Assembly (NCBI GenBank): GCA_022592435.1
Contig: JABYQS010000014.1
Location: 124,001 to 188,000, forward strand
Reading direction: 5' to 3'
Length of the DNA: 64,000 bases
Source of the DNA: Cerioporus squamosus
Taxonomy: Eukaryota; Basidiomycota; Agaricomycetes; Polyporales; Polyporaceae
Below the pieces are notes generated by a model. It saw only the letters and a program-made list of their open reading frames with translations, was not told where the DNA came from and did no database searches. The position numbers were made by a program, and so were the translations under genes. Shown here piece by piece: positions 53,621 through 64,000 of the stretch (position 1 is its first letter; each line of letters opens with the position of its first letter).

Positions 53621-56600
53621 TCATGCCAGGTCCTGATCAACCTGTCCCTCCGCCTCCTCCGCGCCTGGCGCAGATTTGCGCACTGGTCGAGGCTTCGGGC
53701 GAGGACGGAGACCTAGTTCTTCTCGACTTGGAGCCGGAATGTCTGCAGCAGCAGGTTGCTCCTCCGCGACAGACTCATCGTCCTCACTGTCTGACGCCGA
53801 TCGTGCACGCTTCTTCGATGCCCGTTTACCTCCTCGACCGCGTCCCCGACCGCTACCCCTTCCTCCATCACCTCTTACAGGTGGCGCTCCTACATCTGCA
53901 CCGCCAGCCGCATCTGCCTTGGTCTTAGCCTTCCCCTTACCCTTCCCTTCGCCGGTCTTCTTCCTCTTCTTCGCCGGCGGTGCGATCTCGGTGTCTGGCT
54001 TGAAATCGCTTTCATCGCCCTCACCCTCAGCACTCGGAGTGGAAGAATTGCGGAGCTTCGCTTGCTGCTTCCTGAAGTCCGACACGACCTGCTGCAGCCG
54101 TTTACTGGTGTATGCTTGCCGCTTGCGCGGCGCAGCGTTCCCGCCCAAAGGAATGTCGAAGAACCCGGCGAGATTCCCTTGGGCGTTTGATGACGCGTTC
54201 TGTTGAGTATATGTCAGGACTCTGCCGATGTAAGGACAGCTACGAGCAAGCAAGGACGGACCTGCGACCGCTTGTTCATCTTGCGAATGATGGGAAGAAG
54301 CAAGTCGTCGACCTTGCTCTGGTCCCATCCAAGCTCGGTTTTGAAGTAGCTGGGTTACATCAGCTTTGCAGTCCTGCAATCAAGACATAGACGTACTTTC
54401 GGAGGGCGTCGAGGTCAGGCATACCCCACTTGAAGGGTTCGGTTGACTCGTCTACGGTGGGGTGGTAGTATGCGTCCCTCTGGAGGATTGGTGGGCGAAT
54501 CAGTGAACAAAGTCAGGCAGTGCGCCTCGTACGAGAGCACCTACCACAGCCGGATTAGGCCAGTCAGCCGGCAGATACAGTTCCTTGAATTTCTTCTTCT
54601 ACATCCCATGCATTCAGCCCGTCGTCATCCAACCCATGGATTTCAACGAGACTCACGAATCGTTTCCGGAACTTCGTTGCGCTCTCCTCCGGCTTGTCCC
54701 GCCCGCTCTGAACCTTTGTCCACCATGCCTTGAACTTGTGCAGCCCGTCGTGCCCCGGGAACTCGCTCAGCAGCTCCATCGCGACAACCGGCCCGACCCC
54801 GGGCAGGCCCTCGGTGTAGTCGCTTCCCAGGAGGTACGCGAGCCGGACGAGTTTGTCGCGGTCGAGGCTGAGCTCGCGCTCAAGGTCCGACAGGAGGAAA
54901 CACTCGACCGTCTTGGACTGGTTGAACATGTTCTTCAGGACGCGCGCACCCCCGAAGAGGAAGACGTCTGAGTCGTCGGTGATGATCCCGTCGACGAGCC
55001 CGAGCGAGAGGAGCGCGGCGCACTGCGCTTCGGCCTCCATGGGAGCCGTGATGTATGGGATTCCGAACAGACGCAGCATGATCTGCGGGCGGTGCCCTGG
55101 TCAGCAAAGCACCAGACAGACCGAGCACGCACAACGCACCATGATTTGGGAGATCATCTGCTGGGTGATGTCCTCGGAGTCGCGCATCGCGTTCTTCTTC
55201 TGCTTGTTCAGCTCGCGAATCTCGTCGTCGATCTCCCTCCGGACGGCGTCGATGTCTTTGCCCTTCACTTGAGAGAGGAAACGCGTGTACTCGTCCTCCT
55301 CAGCGTTGGGGTCAATTTCCTGCGCAGCGTCCCAGCTCTCCTCTGCTCGAACTTCACCCGTCGACGGTCTCGCTGTAGGACTAGGGGAGCGGGACCAGCG
55401 CGTTTCACCGGGCTCACCTTCAGAATCCGAGGAAGACTCGGCTTCAATGCTGCGAGACATCCCCGTGGAAGAGCTAGGGACAGACACCCCGGATGAACCA
55501 CTTGTCGACGCGACTACTGTCGAGGAGGGTGGTACAGATACATTGTCGCTGATGGTAACTCCTGGTGGGGGCGGTGACTGTCTTCTTGTGGGCTGTACAA
55601 GATGGTCAACTGGAGCTTCAGTGTCAATCGCGAAGCGAGCAGTCTTCTTCGCTAGGGATGCGTCCGTAGACATTCGAGGCGGGAACCGCGGGGGAGGGGC
55701 TTGCGCAACCTCGACATCTTCCATATCCTCATCGGACTCTGAATCCACCATAACAGGTGCAATGGGAGGAGAGAGCTCTTGCGGCGGTGTGCGGGCAGGC
55801 GGCGGAGTCGTACGCACAAGGGCACGTGGAAGCTCGGCCTGAATGGCGTTTGGAGGGCGTTCTGGTTGCGGTGAAGGCACACTTGCGACCGCGACCTCTT
55901 CCATGTCTTCGTCGGAGTCCGATGGGACCTGTATCGGCTTCTTGGACGGCGAAGGCGCAGGGTCCTGCGGAAGCAAGAGACTGGGCATGCCGAACACCGT
56001 TGACCTCGGGAACGGCGTCCCGCTATTCGACTTGGAGACTGGAGGCCGCCGCGGGCCAGCACCAGCGATGGACAAGGCGGTCTCCAGGCGGGTGGGAGAG
56101 GCGTACAGGTCTTCATCGTCCGATTCGTCACTGACCGTGTGGAACTGTTGTGAGCGGCGCCGCTCAGGCGACACTCGCGCATCGGATGCAGACCCGGACG
56201 ATTCACCGTTCTTTGGGATGGAGGACGCAGCAGGAGCGGAACGCCTGGATTCTTCCATTGCTCGGCGGAGGCTGGCTTCCTCTTCGAGTTCGATGGACTC
56301 TTGAATGGCGGAGGCGAGTTCAGGATCTTCCACTGCATCGGGAAGCTGTGGCAGCTCGTCGTCTTCGGGTTCAAACAACGGGCGAGAGTTCCGTTTGCGT
56401 GTGACTCGTGTCGTGAGTGGTGTCAGCTTGTTGGGCGTGTAACGCGCAGCCAATGCCGATATTGCTTGCTCTCTGCGGTACTCTCTGAGGTCCGGATCGT
56501 ACGGCTCCTGTACGGTCGTCGCGCTATGGAACGCGTCAGGTTACTCAATGACGCAACCAGTAGAAAGTGCCTACATGGGTACCTCTTCCATGTCTTCGTC

Positions 56601-57862
56601 GTCGTCTTCATCATCATCACTTTGGACATGCACAGGTGTCGGGTCGATCTCAATTGGTTTCGCAGCAGTGCCCTCGTCGCGGATGCCGAGCACCCATCCA
56701 CCCTCCGCACCCTCGTTCTTAACAAGCACATACTGCTTGTTGCGCTCGCTCGCTATCCGAATCGGAATAGTGATGTGCGCTTTACCAATGCTGTCGGTCG
56801 TGACGAGGAGCTGCTGGGTCAAAGAGTTCCGCTGCTTGAGGTTCTTAATCTGCTCCTTCGAGAAGTCCAGAGCAGTCTTCGCGTTCCTCAGCATGCTCTG
56901 CAGCCGCTTGTAGGACGTCTGGCGCGATTTGAGCCGGAGGTCGCCGATGATCTCGTACTGCACTTCTGTCGGAAGCTCGCGAAACGCGGGGGACGTCACG
57001 TCGAAGTCCTCTGGGCGCATCTCCTCGATGAACGCGCGGAGCTCATCTTCAGTCGCGAGCCGCGGGTCTGGCACAGCGGTCGCGGTTGCCCTCGCTACGA
57101 CTTCATCCATATTGACATCCGGCAGTTTGTACGGATCGTGGTCGCGCCAACGGGACTTCTTCGAAGAAGATGGCGGTGTGGGTTGCGCAGCTTCATGACG
57201 ACGACGGCGACTGCTTTGCCGGTGTCTTGTGTATGGGACCAGGCGCGGTAAGGTCTTCAAGATAGACGGTGTTCTCGTCTATCCGAGCGGGAGGAGCTTT
57301 ACCCTTTCCTTTGCCATCAGGTCTGCATCACGGATGGGGTCAGTTTGTTATCGGAGGGTTCCAAGGTAGCAAACATACGTCTTCCCCACAGCGTGCTCCA
57401 GAGCTTCCCGGCGCATATGCGCCGCAAGCAATCTCTCTGCAACCTTCGCATGGCTCGCCGCAGCCCCGCTCTTCTTCTTCTTGCGCTCTGCCTAACACCT
57501 GCTATGTAGCCTATCCATGCCAATGCTATGATCATGAAGACGTACGATAGTAGCCATCTTCATCGCAGGCGCACCGCCGTCAAACACGAAGACCGGCTTG
57601 ATGCCATAGAACAGGAGCTTGCATATCCTCCGCAAGAAACCAACGACGTGCGCGTTCACGAGCCCGTGTCCCTCCTTGTCTCGCATGGTGGCCTGAAACT
57701 GGTATATCCAGATGCTAGAGTCGATCGCCATGGACTTTCCCTCCATCGTCTCCAAGCTGCATATGTGTTAGCAAGGCCCGCGGTAAGAGAACTTGGCAAG
57801 TCTGCGTACAGCACCGGTCGGCCGACAGGGTCCAGGAGCTGCCAGAGAGACTTTACACCCAT
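53621..57862 (-). CDS. RAD2: DNA repair endonuclease RAD2/XPG (ERCC5)
   Basis: ATG 57862 opens MGVKSLWQLLDPVGRPV, and exon 2 continues with LETMEGKSMAIDSSIWIYQF and GIKPVFVFDGG, the N nuclease domain with catalytic Asp. A long acidic, Ser/Pro-rich spacer (55.2-57.2 kb) follows, as in XPG rather than FEN1 or EXO1. The I domain near 54.9-55.1 kb reads MLRLFGIPYITAPMEAEAQCA, TDDSDVFLFGG, LAYLLGSDYTEGLPGVGPV. A C-terminal extension carries a PIP-box-like GNLAGFFDIP, basic clusters (PAKKRKKTGEGK, KRASKKRARS) as nuclear signals, and RG repeats. All catalytic acids are present, and the whole is about 1100-1200 residues. The enzyme makes the 3' incision in nucleotide excision repair and works with TFIIH. 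It is divergent with IWS1. Confidence 0.95.
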
Positions 57863-58188
57863 ATTTGCGCCCTTTCGCTCCTTCTACGTGCCCAGAGAAA
57901 GAAGGAGACTGGTGAGACCATGTGGGAGTCAGAGACAAGGCCTTGTCTCAGCAGGGTGGCTGGAGTGCGAGCGGGAGAGCGCTCGTTCTCGGACGCGTCG
58001 CGCGTACATAATTAATCACGCTCGTGGGCGATTTCGATTTAAATACTTAAGTAAGAAGCTGCGGTCTTATCCGGGGCTTATCCGTTGGGTTATCTAGACA
58101 AATCCTCCTGAACCTGGACCACCACTGCGCTGCTATAGTCGTGCTCTGAACACACACTCCCCATACATCCAGTCTAGGTCCTCTAAGT
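57863..58188. promoter_or_regulatory. Shared divergent promoter of RAD2 and IWS1
   Basis: 326 bp lie between ATG 57862 (minus) and ATG 58189 (plus). GATTTAAATACTTAAG at about 58034-58049 is an AT-rich block that stands out from the GC-rich surroundings. Confidence 0.45.
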
Positions 58189-59569
58189 ATGCCAGAAAGA
58201 GAGGTACGTTTCTCGACCTACGGATGCGTATGGTACAACTGACGGGTATACCAGCGCGAACGCGAGGAGGATGAGTTGGCCGCGGCCATCTTCGGTCACT
58301 CAGACTCGGACCTTTCGTCAGACGAGGATGGTGCGCCGTGCTTCCCTTTGCTTCTAAATACTGAGCTCACAAGGTAGCTGGATAGATGTCGTCGCACCCC
58401 CACGCCGGGCCAGGGAATCGCCCGCCCCGGAGGAGTCCTCTGCAGAGTCCGACGATGACTTCCGGGAGCAGGCGAAGGCACGTCCGAAGTCAAAGCGAAA
58501 GACGAAGGGCAGACGGAGTACGGGGGATGCGGAGGAGCGGCCGCAGAGGAAGAGGAAGCGGGCGTCGAAGAAGAAGGCTCCAGAGGAGGTCGACTTGAGC
58601 CAGTATCCGCCTGAAGTCGGTGCGTGTGCCACTCTCGCTATCGTTGCAGGAGTATCCTCTTGTGGTCTGGTCCATTGACGGTACCACATGCAGCTGCGAA
58701 GATGCGTCTGGACATGCAGTTTGAGGCGATCTTGAAACCGAAGAAGGGCTCTCGCCAGAAGCGCAAGAGAAAGGACGACGACGACGTTCTGGACAGATAT
58801 GCCGACGAGGAGGTCTCGCGGCTGCGTGAAGCTATGCTTGCGGCCGCTGCCGATGACGAGCAGGCGAACAGGGAGAAGCTCCCAGCTACCTCGAAGCTGC
58901 GGCTGCTACCCCAAGTCATGGAGGTTCTCCGCAAGTACGTGCTGTTGTTCTCATCCCCTTCTGTCTCCCGCCGCTGAACTCGTATCCTACAGAACATCCC
59001 TTGCCCAATCCATCATCGACAACAACCTCCTGGAGGGTGTCCGCAAGTGGCTGGAGCCCCTTCCAGACAAGTCTCTCCCCGCACTCGACATCCAGAAAGA
59101 ATTCTTCCCCATCCTCAAGAAGATGGAGTTCATCGACACAAACGTCCTCAAGGAATCCAAGCTCGGCCGCGTCATCCTCTTCTACACCAAATGCAAGCGC
59201 GTCACCCCAGACATCCAGCGCGCCGCCAACGACCTCGTCTCGATATGGTCCCGGCCCATCATCAAGCGCTCCGCGTCCTACCGTGACCGCGTCATCCCGA
59301 CCGCGCAGATTGAGGCCGAGGGCCAGGGCGCGCGCACCGGCGAGCGGCTCAACGCGATCCTCGCGCGCGCCCGGGAGAGCGACAAGAACCGCGTCCGGAA
59401 GAACGCCGTCGCGATCCCGCAGAGCCAGCTCGGGAGCTACACCGTCGCGCCGCGTTCGAACGCCGGCCTGTCGCGGAACAACGTCCCGGTGGACGTGGAC
59501 ATCCAGCGCAGGAAGCAGAACGCGGAGCGGCTCAAGAGCCTGACGAGGAAGATGACTGCCAAGACGTGA
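58189..59569 (+). CDS. IWS1: Transcription elongation factor IWS1/Spn1
   Basis: ATG 58189 opens MPERE, spliced to REREEDELAAAIFGHSDSDLSSDEDG, an acidic N-terminus. Basic stretches follow (KSKRKTKGRRS, KRKRASKKK), then AAKMRLDMQFEAILKPKKGSRQKRKRK. The core TFIIS-N/LW helical bundle is complete: VRKWLEPLPDKSLPALDIQKEFF, LKKMEFIDTNVLKESKLGRVI, NDLVSIWSRPI. The tail ends RRKQNAERLKSLTRKMTAKT. The chain is about 400 residues, close to the fungal norm. IWS1/Spn1 binds Spt6 and RNA polymerase II and acts in elongation and histone handling in the nucleus. The divergent partner is RAD2. Confidence 0.95.
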
Positions 59570-60338
59570 TTGCGCCTGGCATCTGCCATGCTTGTTGCTT
59601 GTTTCTTGTGCTCCCGGTCCCGGATGCCTATTGTACTGTGTACCCGTGTAATCTTCTACCGACTCATACGCTTGCCACTGCGACTGCAGTTCCATCTTAC
59701 GCCATCCCGCCTCTTCCCGTCTTCATTGAGATGCTGCTCGGCAGCTCCATGCACGTCAGTCTCTGGCCCCTGGGAGCATGTCTGCTTCGCGCATGATGGA
59801 GCACAACGTCGATGTGCGTTGTTCATTGATTCAGTGTTTGGTACATCTGGCAACCATCAGGTCTCTCCATGTCCATGTTACCGCTGCGCCAGTAGTACTG
59901 TTGATCAAGTCGCACAATGGCAGGCTCCGACAGGCGTCGACTTCGCAGCGCAACGATAGATAGGAATAATCATTGTATGCCACCGATGGGAATGGAGTAC
60001 ATCATCACTAAATCAACCGACCCACTTGCACGTACGCCAATACCGTCGCCGTGACCAGGAGCCGTGCAACAACGTTAGTATTCGTGGTATGGGGGTTAGG
60101 GATGTGAGGGTGCGACCACAAGCACAATAATAAGAACACAACATCATCCACCAATACGAAGACAAGTACCCTTGGAAGCCCGCCTCTCGAGGGCCCCCAG
60201 ATGAACGTGGGGGAAGATCCGGCGCCGTGGAGAGACTAGACTAGTAGCTATACATGGCGTTTGCTTCCCAATCAAAAAACCAAGATGAGTGAACCGGAGG
60301 GTATAAGGCGCGGTTCCCGGCGCGAGCGGGTTAACGCG
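59570..60338. other. Convergent intergenic region, no gene recognised
   Basis: Lies between the IWS1 stop and the stop of the GPI-anchored protein, so both ends are 3' untranslated sequence. The 129-codon plus frame at 59570-59959 starts within the 3' UTR and shows no family signature. Confidence 0.5.
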
Positions 60339-61204
60339 TTAGAACGCGAGTGCGGCGACAGCGGCGATGGCGCTGAGTGCGAGTGTCGATGCGCTGAACT
60401 GGACGGACGCGAAGGCGCCGTTGCCGAGGGCACCTGCGCCGGCAGCACCAACGACGGTAGCACCGTCAGACGACGAGGGCGCGGCAGGAGCAGAGCTCGC
60501 GCTGGTGGGCGCCGCGGCGGGGTTGACGACGAGACTAGATGATCATACACTCAGTAAAGTCGTGTGCGATGGATCAACCCACGATTTGCAACTCACGTGG
60601 TACCCGAGGCGGACGCGACCGCGGACGTCGAAGACGCAGCAGCGCTGGAGGAGGCGGACGAGGACTTGGGCAAGCAGGAGGTGTCCTTGCCCTCCTTGAC
60701 GGTGATCTAGGACGGCGCGCCAAGGGTTAATTTGTGGCGCGGCACCGGGATAGTAGGAAGCCACTAACCTCTCCGCTCCAGCCCTCATCGTCGTCACCGA
60801 GGACGGAAACCATCACCTTCTGACCGGCCGCGATGGCGGGGGTGACGGTGATGTGGTTGGTGGTGTGGTCACCATACTCGGCGCTGAGAGGGATCGTCTC
60901 TTAGCATCCGTGTACGCGCCATCCTCACGGGGAAACAGGCTTACATGACATCGTCGCAAGGGTTTGCGCTGGAGACCAGCGCGACGTTGTAGGACTTTGA
61001 GCCGGTGTCTGCCCAGGTGAGCTGGACAGGCTCGCACTGGATGAGGATGGCGCGTTAGAGATGCGGCCGTTGCTTTGCGTGGCGAGGGAGACGCGAGGGC
61101 GGCCGTACCTGGGTGATTTCGACGGTGTTGACGGTGAAGTCGGCGAGAGCTCCCTGGATGGCGAGGGTGGAGAAGAGAGCGACGGAAAGGAGAGTGGAGT
61201 ACAT
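60339..61204 (-). CDS. GPI-anchored Kre9/Knh1-like Ser-rich cell-surface protein
   Basis: ATG 61204 opens MYSTLLSVALFSTLAIQGALAD, a signal peptide. FTVNTVEITQ is joined to CEPVQLTWADTGSKSYNVALV and SSANPCDDVIAEYGDHTTNHITV, the Ser-Thr-rich GPI family fold (C-x-P-x-x-LTW). LGDDDEGWSGEITVKEGKDTSCL follows. The C-terminal third is Ser/Ala-rich (SSSASSSAAASSTSAVAS, APTSASSAPAAPSSSDG). It ends in a hydrophobic tail (LALSAIAAVAALAF) after a small-residue site, a GPI signal. It probably sits in the cell wall and may help beta-1,6-glucan assembly as Kre9/Knh1 do; that role is inferred. The family is common in Agaricomycetes. Confidence 0.87.
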
Positions 61205-61595
61205 CGTGGGCGACGACTGGAATGAACGGAGCAGGGAGCTCAGGCGGGTTATATGGGACGGGGGTCGCGGGGGCGAGGAGGCGAGGAGATGGAGGACGGA
61301 AACAAGGTGCGAAGAAAAGCGAAAGCGGGCAGCGTCCCCGCGTGAGGCCCGTAACCCGCCAGCATCGCGACGCCCAAACACGCCCAAACACGCTCCCCGG
61401 CACGCACATGCTGCACACGCCCGTGCCTGATCCGGCTGCCACCCGCGCTGCCGCCAATCCGGCCCAACGGCGTCCAGCTCCCCGCTCTAGATGCCAAGCA
61501 TATATTCCAAGATCGTTAAGACCGCCATGCCGACGACCGTACAAGCAACCACCCGCCGCAATGCTACAGTAACCAGCCACCCCCAGACCCCCGTC
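61205..61595. other. Upstream region of the GPI-protein gene, no gene recognised
   Basis: Promoter of the GPI-protein gene and 3' end of the citrate synthase gene. TTATATGGG at about 61249-61257 may be the TATA element. Confidence 0.4.
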
Positions 61596-64000
61596 TCATA
61601 GCTTGCTCTTCCCCTTGAACGTGGCCAGCATCGTCCGCTTCGTAATCCTGCCCGCGCCCGTCAGTCCTCGCGGCGACAGCGAGCATCACCACGCGCGTGC
61701 TTACCCTCCGTGCTCGACCTTCGACGGCGTCTGCTTCGCTCCCTCGACCGGCTCGCGCTCCTCCACGGGGACGTAGTCGCGTTTCCCCGCCCCAACATAA
61801 ACCTACGTGCATGCCAATCAGACGTGCCCGTCGCCGCCCAATCAATCAGCCACAGCAGACAGCCCAGCTCGTGACGTCGCCACGCACCTGTCGTGGACGC
61901 CAGATCTTCACGCCTCCTTCCTGCAGCATCATCTGCCGCCAGTGGGCGAGCCACCCGACCACTCGAGGCACCGCGAAAAGCACCGGGAAGAAGTCGAGCG
62001 GGAAGCCTGCGGAGCGCGCACCCGGCGCTGTCAGTTTGCACCCTCGGACGCAGTGCAGCAGGCAAAACTTACCCATCGCACGGTAGATGAGGCCACTGCG
62101 GACGTTGTTGACAGTCAGCGCGCGACATGCACCCCGGAATATGACTCACCTCCTGTGAAAGAACGTGTTCGGTGAGCGACTGTCATAACGCCGGCAGATG
62201 AGGTGAGGACGTACCAGAAGTCCACGTTGGGGGCCAGCTTCCGCTTGATGAAGTACTCGTCTTTCATCGCGGCATCATGCAGCGCCATGGCCGTCTCCAG
62301 GAGCTCGTCCTTTCCGGTCACCTTGAACACTTCGTCCGCGGTTTTCCGGACAATGAACGAGCGTGGATCTGACTATCATCTTCTCAACATCGCTCATGTT
62401 CCCATCGGTTGGTGGGTGGGCACTCACAGTCTTGTAGACTCTGCCGAACAAGGGATTTGCACGTCAATGACGTCGCCTGTCCCCGACGCGATTCATGGAC
62501 GTACCGGTGACCGAAGCCGGACAGCGTCTTCTCCCTCCGCTTGACAGCTTCGATGAAGGCAGGTACGTTCTGTGGGCTAATAAGGTGTGAAGCGAAGTAC
62601 ATTGCGGGGGATAGATCGACCTGACGTACCTTCCAATGGAGATAAGCATACGGATCACAGCCTCGTTTGCTCCGCCATGCAGGGGCCCGCTGCATAAGAC
62701 TGCTCAACAACGCCTGTGGCCTGGCATACCGATGCACTCACTATAATGACGCGCATCCCGCACTGCGACAAGGGATCAGCGATAGAAATCAGCAACAGGA
62801 GTGGAACGTACGCAATTGCGGAGTACGGGTCGACGAGCGAACTTCCCGTCTGCAGGACCGTCGTACATGATGCATTAAGCTCATGGTCGGCATGTATGAG
62901 GAAGAGCACATCGAGCGCCTTCTCGAGTACCGGGTTGGGAGTGTAATCCTCCTCTCCGATGTGATCCATCTGATACAGGAAACTGCGAGGTGAGAAGTTA
63001 GCAATGCCCGCCTGCAGAACATCACTGGGTAGGGGATGCTCACGAGCCGGTGTAGCTGAGCCCTGTCGGAGGTGTCACGAAGTTACGGCCCTGACGGACG
63101 CGATACGCCATACTGACAAGCAGGTCAGTTAGTATCCTCCATGTTGCGTATGGACGTACGCAGCCAGTGTAGTCGCCTTGCCGATGAGACGGTAGATCTG
63201 CCTGTCCATAGTCGCTAATGATGCTGCATTGCCTTGCGTGTATAGTCGCTGACCTGAAGGCCGATTAGTTGTAGCCATGCGGGTGCTGGGATGACCGTCC
63301 TACCTTGGAGAGACGGGTTCGCCTCGCTATAGTACGATCCCAGCATGGATAACGCGCTAGTGAGCATGCTCATGGGGTGCGCATCGTAACTGGCTCCAGA
63401 AGATCAGAATCACAGATGACTGCATGCTATTGTATGCACGCACCGGAATGATCTGAAGAAACCTTCCGCGTCCGAGTGCATCACCGAGTGACGCATGACT
63501 TCGCTTTCAAAGAACTTGAATTGTTCCTTCGTTGGCAGCGAACCGTAGATGAGGAGGTACGCAGTCTCGAGGTGCGAGGACTTGAGGGCGAGTTGTTCGA
63601 TAGGGTATCCTCTGTCATACGTCGCGTTCAATCGCCTGCTCGACGTCACTCAAGTGACATTCGTACCTGTACCGAAGAACTGCTCACAGACGCGTGAGTT
63701 GCGGTTGCCCCGTTGGTACGGCTAGTCTGACGCACCTCCAGCATCTCCGTCAATGTACGTGATCTCGCTCCGGATGACCGCGGTGTTGAGGAAGCCCTTG
63801 TCCTGCACTCGGAGGCCCTTCTCGGTCTCGTTCTCTTCCCGCTCGCCCGGCTTCCGCTGTGCCGTCATCGCCTTGAACGCGGTCGCGGAGATGGCATTGT
63901 CCGCGATTCTACCATGCCTCTCAGAACGCTTTCGTACTCACGAGGGGGATGCGGTACTCACGGCACTGTGTACACCTTCCCCGTCCGGTTGTCACGTACG
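61596..64000 (-). CDS. Citrate synthase ending in a peroxisomal signal (SKL), 5' end off the right edge
   Basis: Many short exons on the minus strand encode, in order: [82 protein letters not shown] (catalytic His), [25 protein letters not shown] joined to VYKTVDPRS (second catalytic His), [13 protein letters not shown] (catalytic Asp), and [23 protein letters not shown]. The last exon ends [11 protein letters not shown]. The final SKL is a type-1 peroxisomal targeting signal. This form would condense oxaloacetate and acetyl-CoA in peroxisomes for the glyoxylate cycle, or be dual-targeted if the missing N-terminus is a mitochondrial presequence. The start codon is outside the window. Confidence 0.93.

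Overview
The window is nuclear DNA of a filamentous basidiomycete, most likely an Agaricomycete. Genes are dense and on both strands, coding DNA is GC-rich, and introns are short (about 40-75 nt, GT..AG). Typical mushroom families are present: F-box-like, DUF6534-type membrane protein, basidiomycete A1 aspartic protease, GH5_9 exo-glucanase, Kre9/Knh1-like GPI protein. Gene models were spliced by eye. Five of them (16656-18297, 18877-20316, 33699-34554, 40539-41990, 52851-53450) give exon sums that are multiples of three.

Left part (1-21.4 kb). A broken F-box-like gene runs off the left edge, followed by a secreted aspartic protease (902-3786, minus). Next is a large non-LTR retrotransposon of the Tad type with intact ORF1 (7576-10332) and ORF2 (11063-16129) and an 18-A tail (16358-16375). 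A 16-bp direct repeat at 3865-3880 and 16374-16389 looks like its target-site duplication. If so, the element is about 12.5 kb, carries a further 5' ORF (4803-5759) with a cold-shock-like fold, and has split a divergent promoter of only about 0.37 kb between the protease and a PPP-type phosphatase (16656-18297). After these come a coiled-coil protein and a glutathione peroxidase whose start codon is out of frame with its catalytic exons.

Middle (21.4-43.7 kb). Gene-poor stretches (21.6-23.7, 25.8-27.8, 28.5-29.6 kb) surround an exo-1,3-beta-glucanase and a small candidate Tudor-like gene. A compact block follows: BRO1-domain protein (palA/Rim20 or Bro1), a DM9-repeat protein, a WLM protease (Wss1-like DNA-protein crosslink protease), 6-phosphofructokinase, and a Bqt4-like inner-nuclear-membrane protein.

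Right part (43.7-64 kb). It holds a DUF6534-type membrane protein, an APH-type kinase, a small secreted protein, a SAM methyltransferase, complex I subunit NDUFB8, RAD2/XPG, IWS1/Spn1, a GPI-anchored Kre9-like protein, and a citrate synthase ending in the peroxisomal signal SKL, cut by the right edge.

Housekeeping genes often sit head to head with 0.2-0.33 kb shared promoters (WLM/PFK, methyltransferase/NDUFB8, RAD2/IWS1). Several accessory genes show small frame breaks. Either some are decaying or the assembly holds indels.
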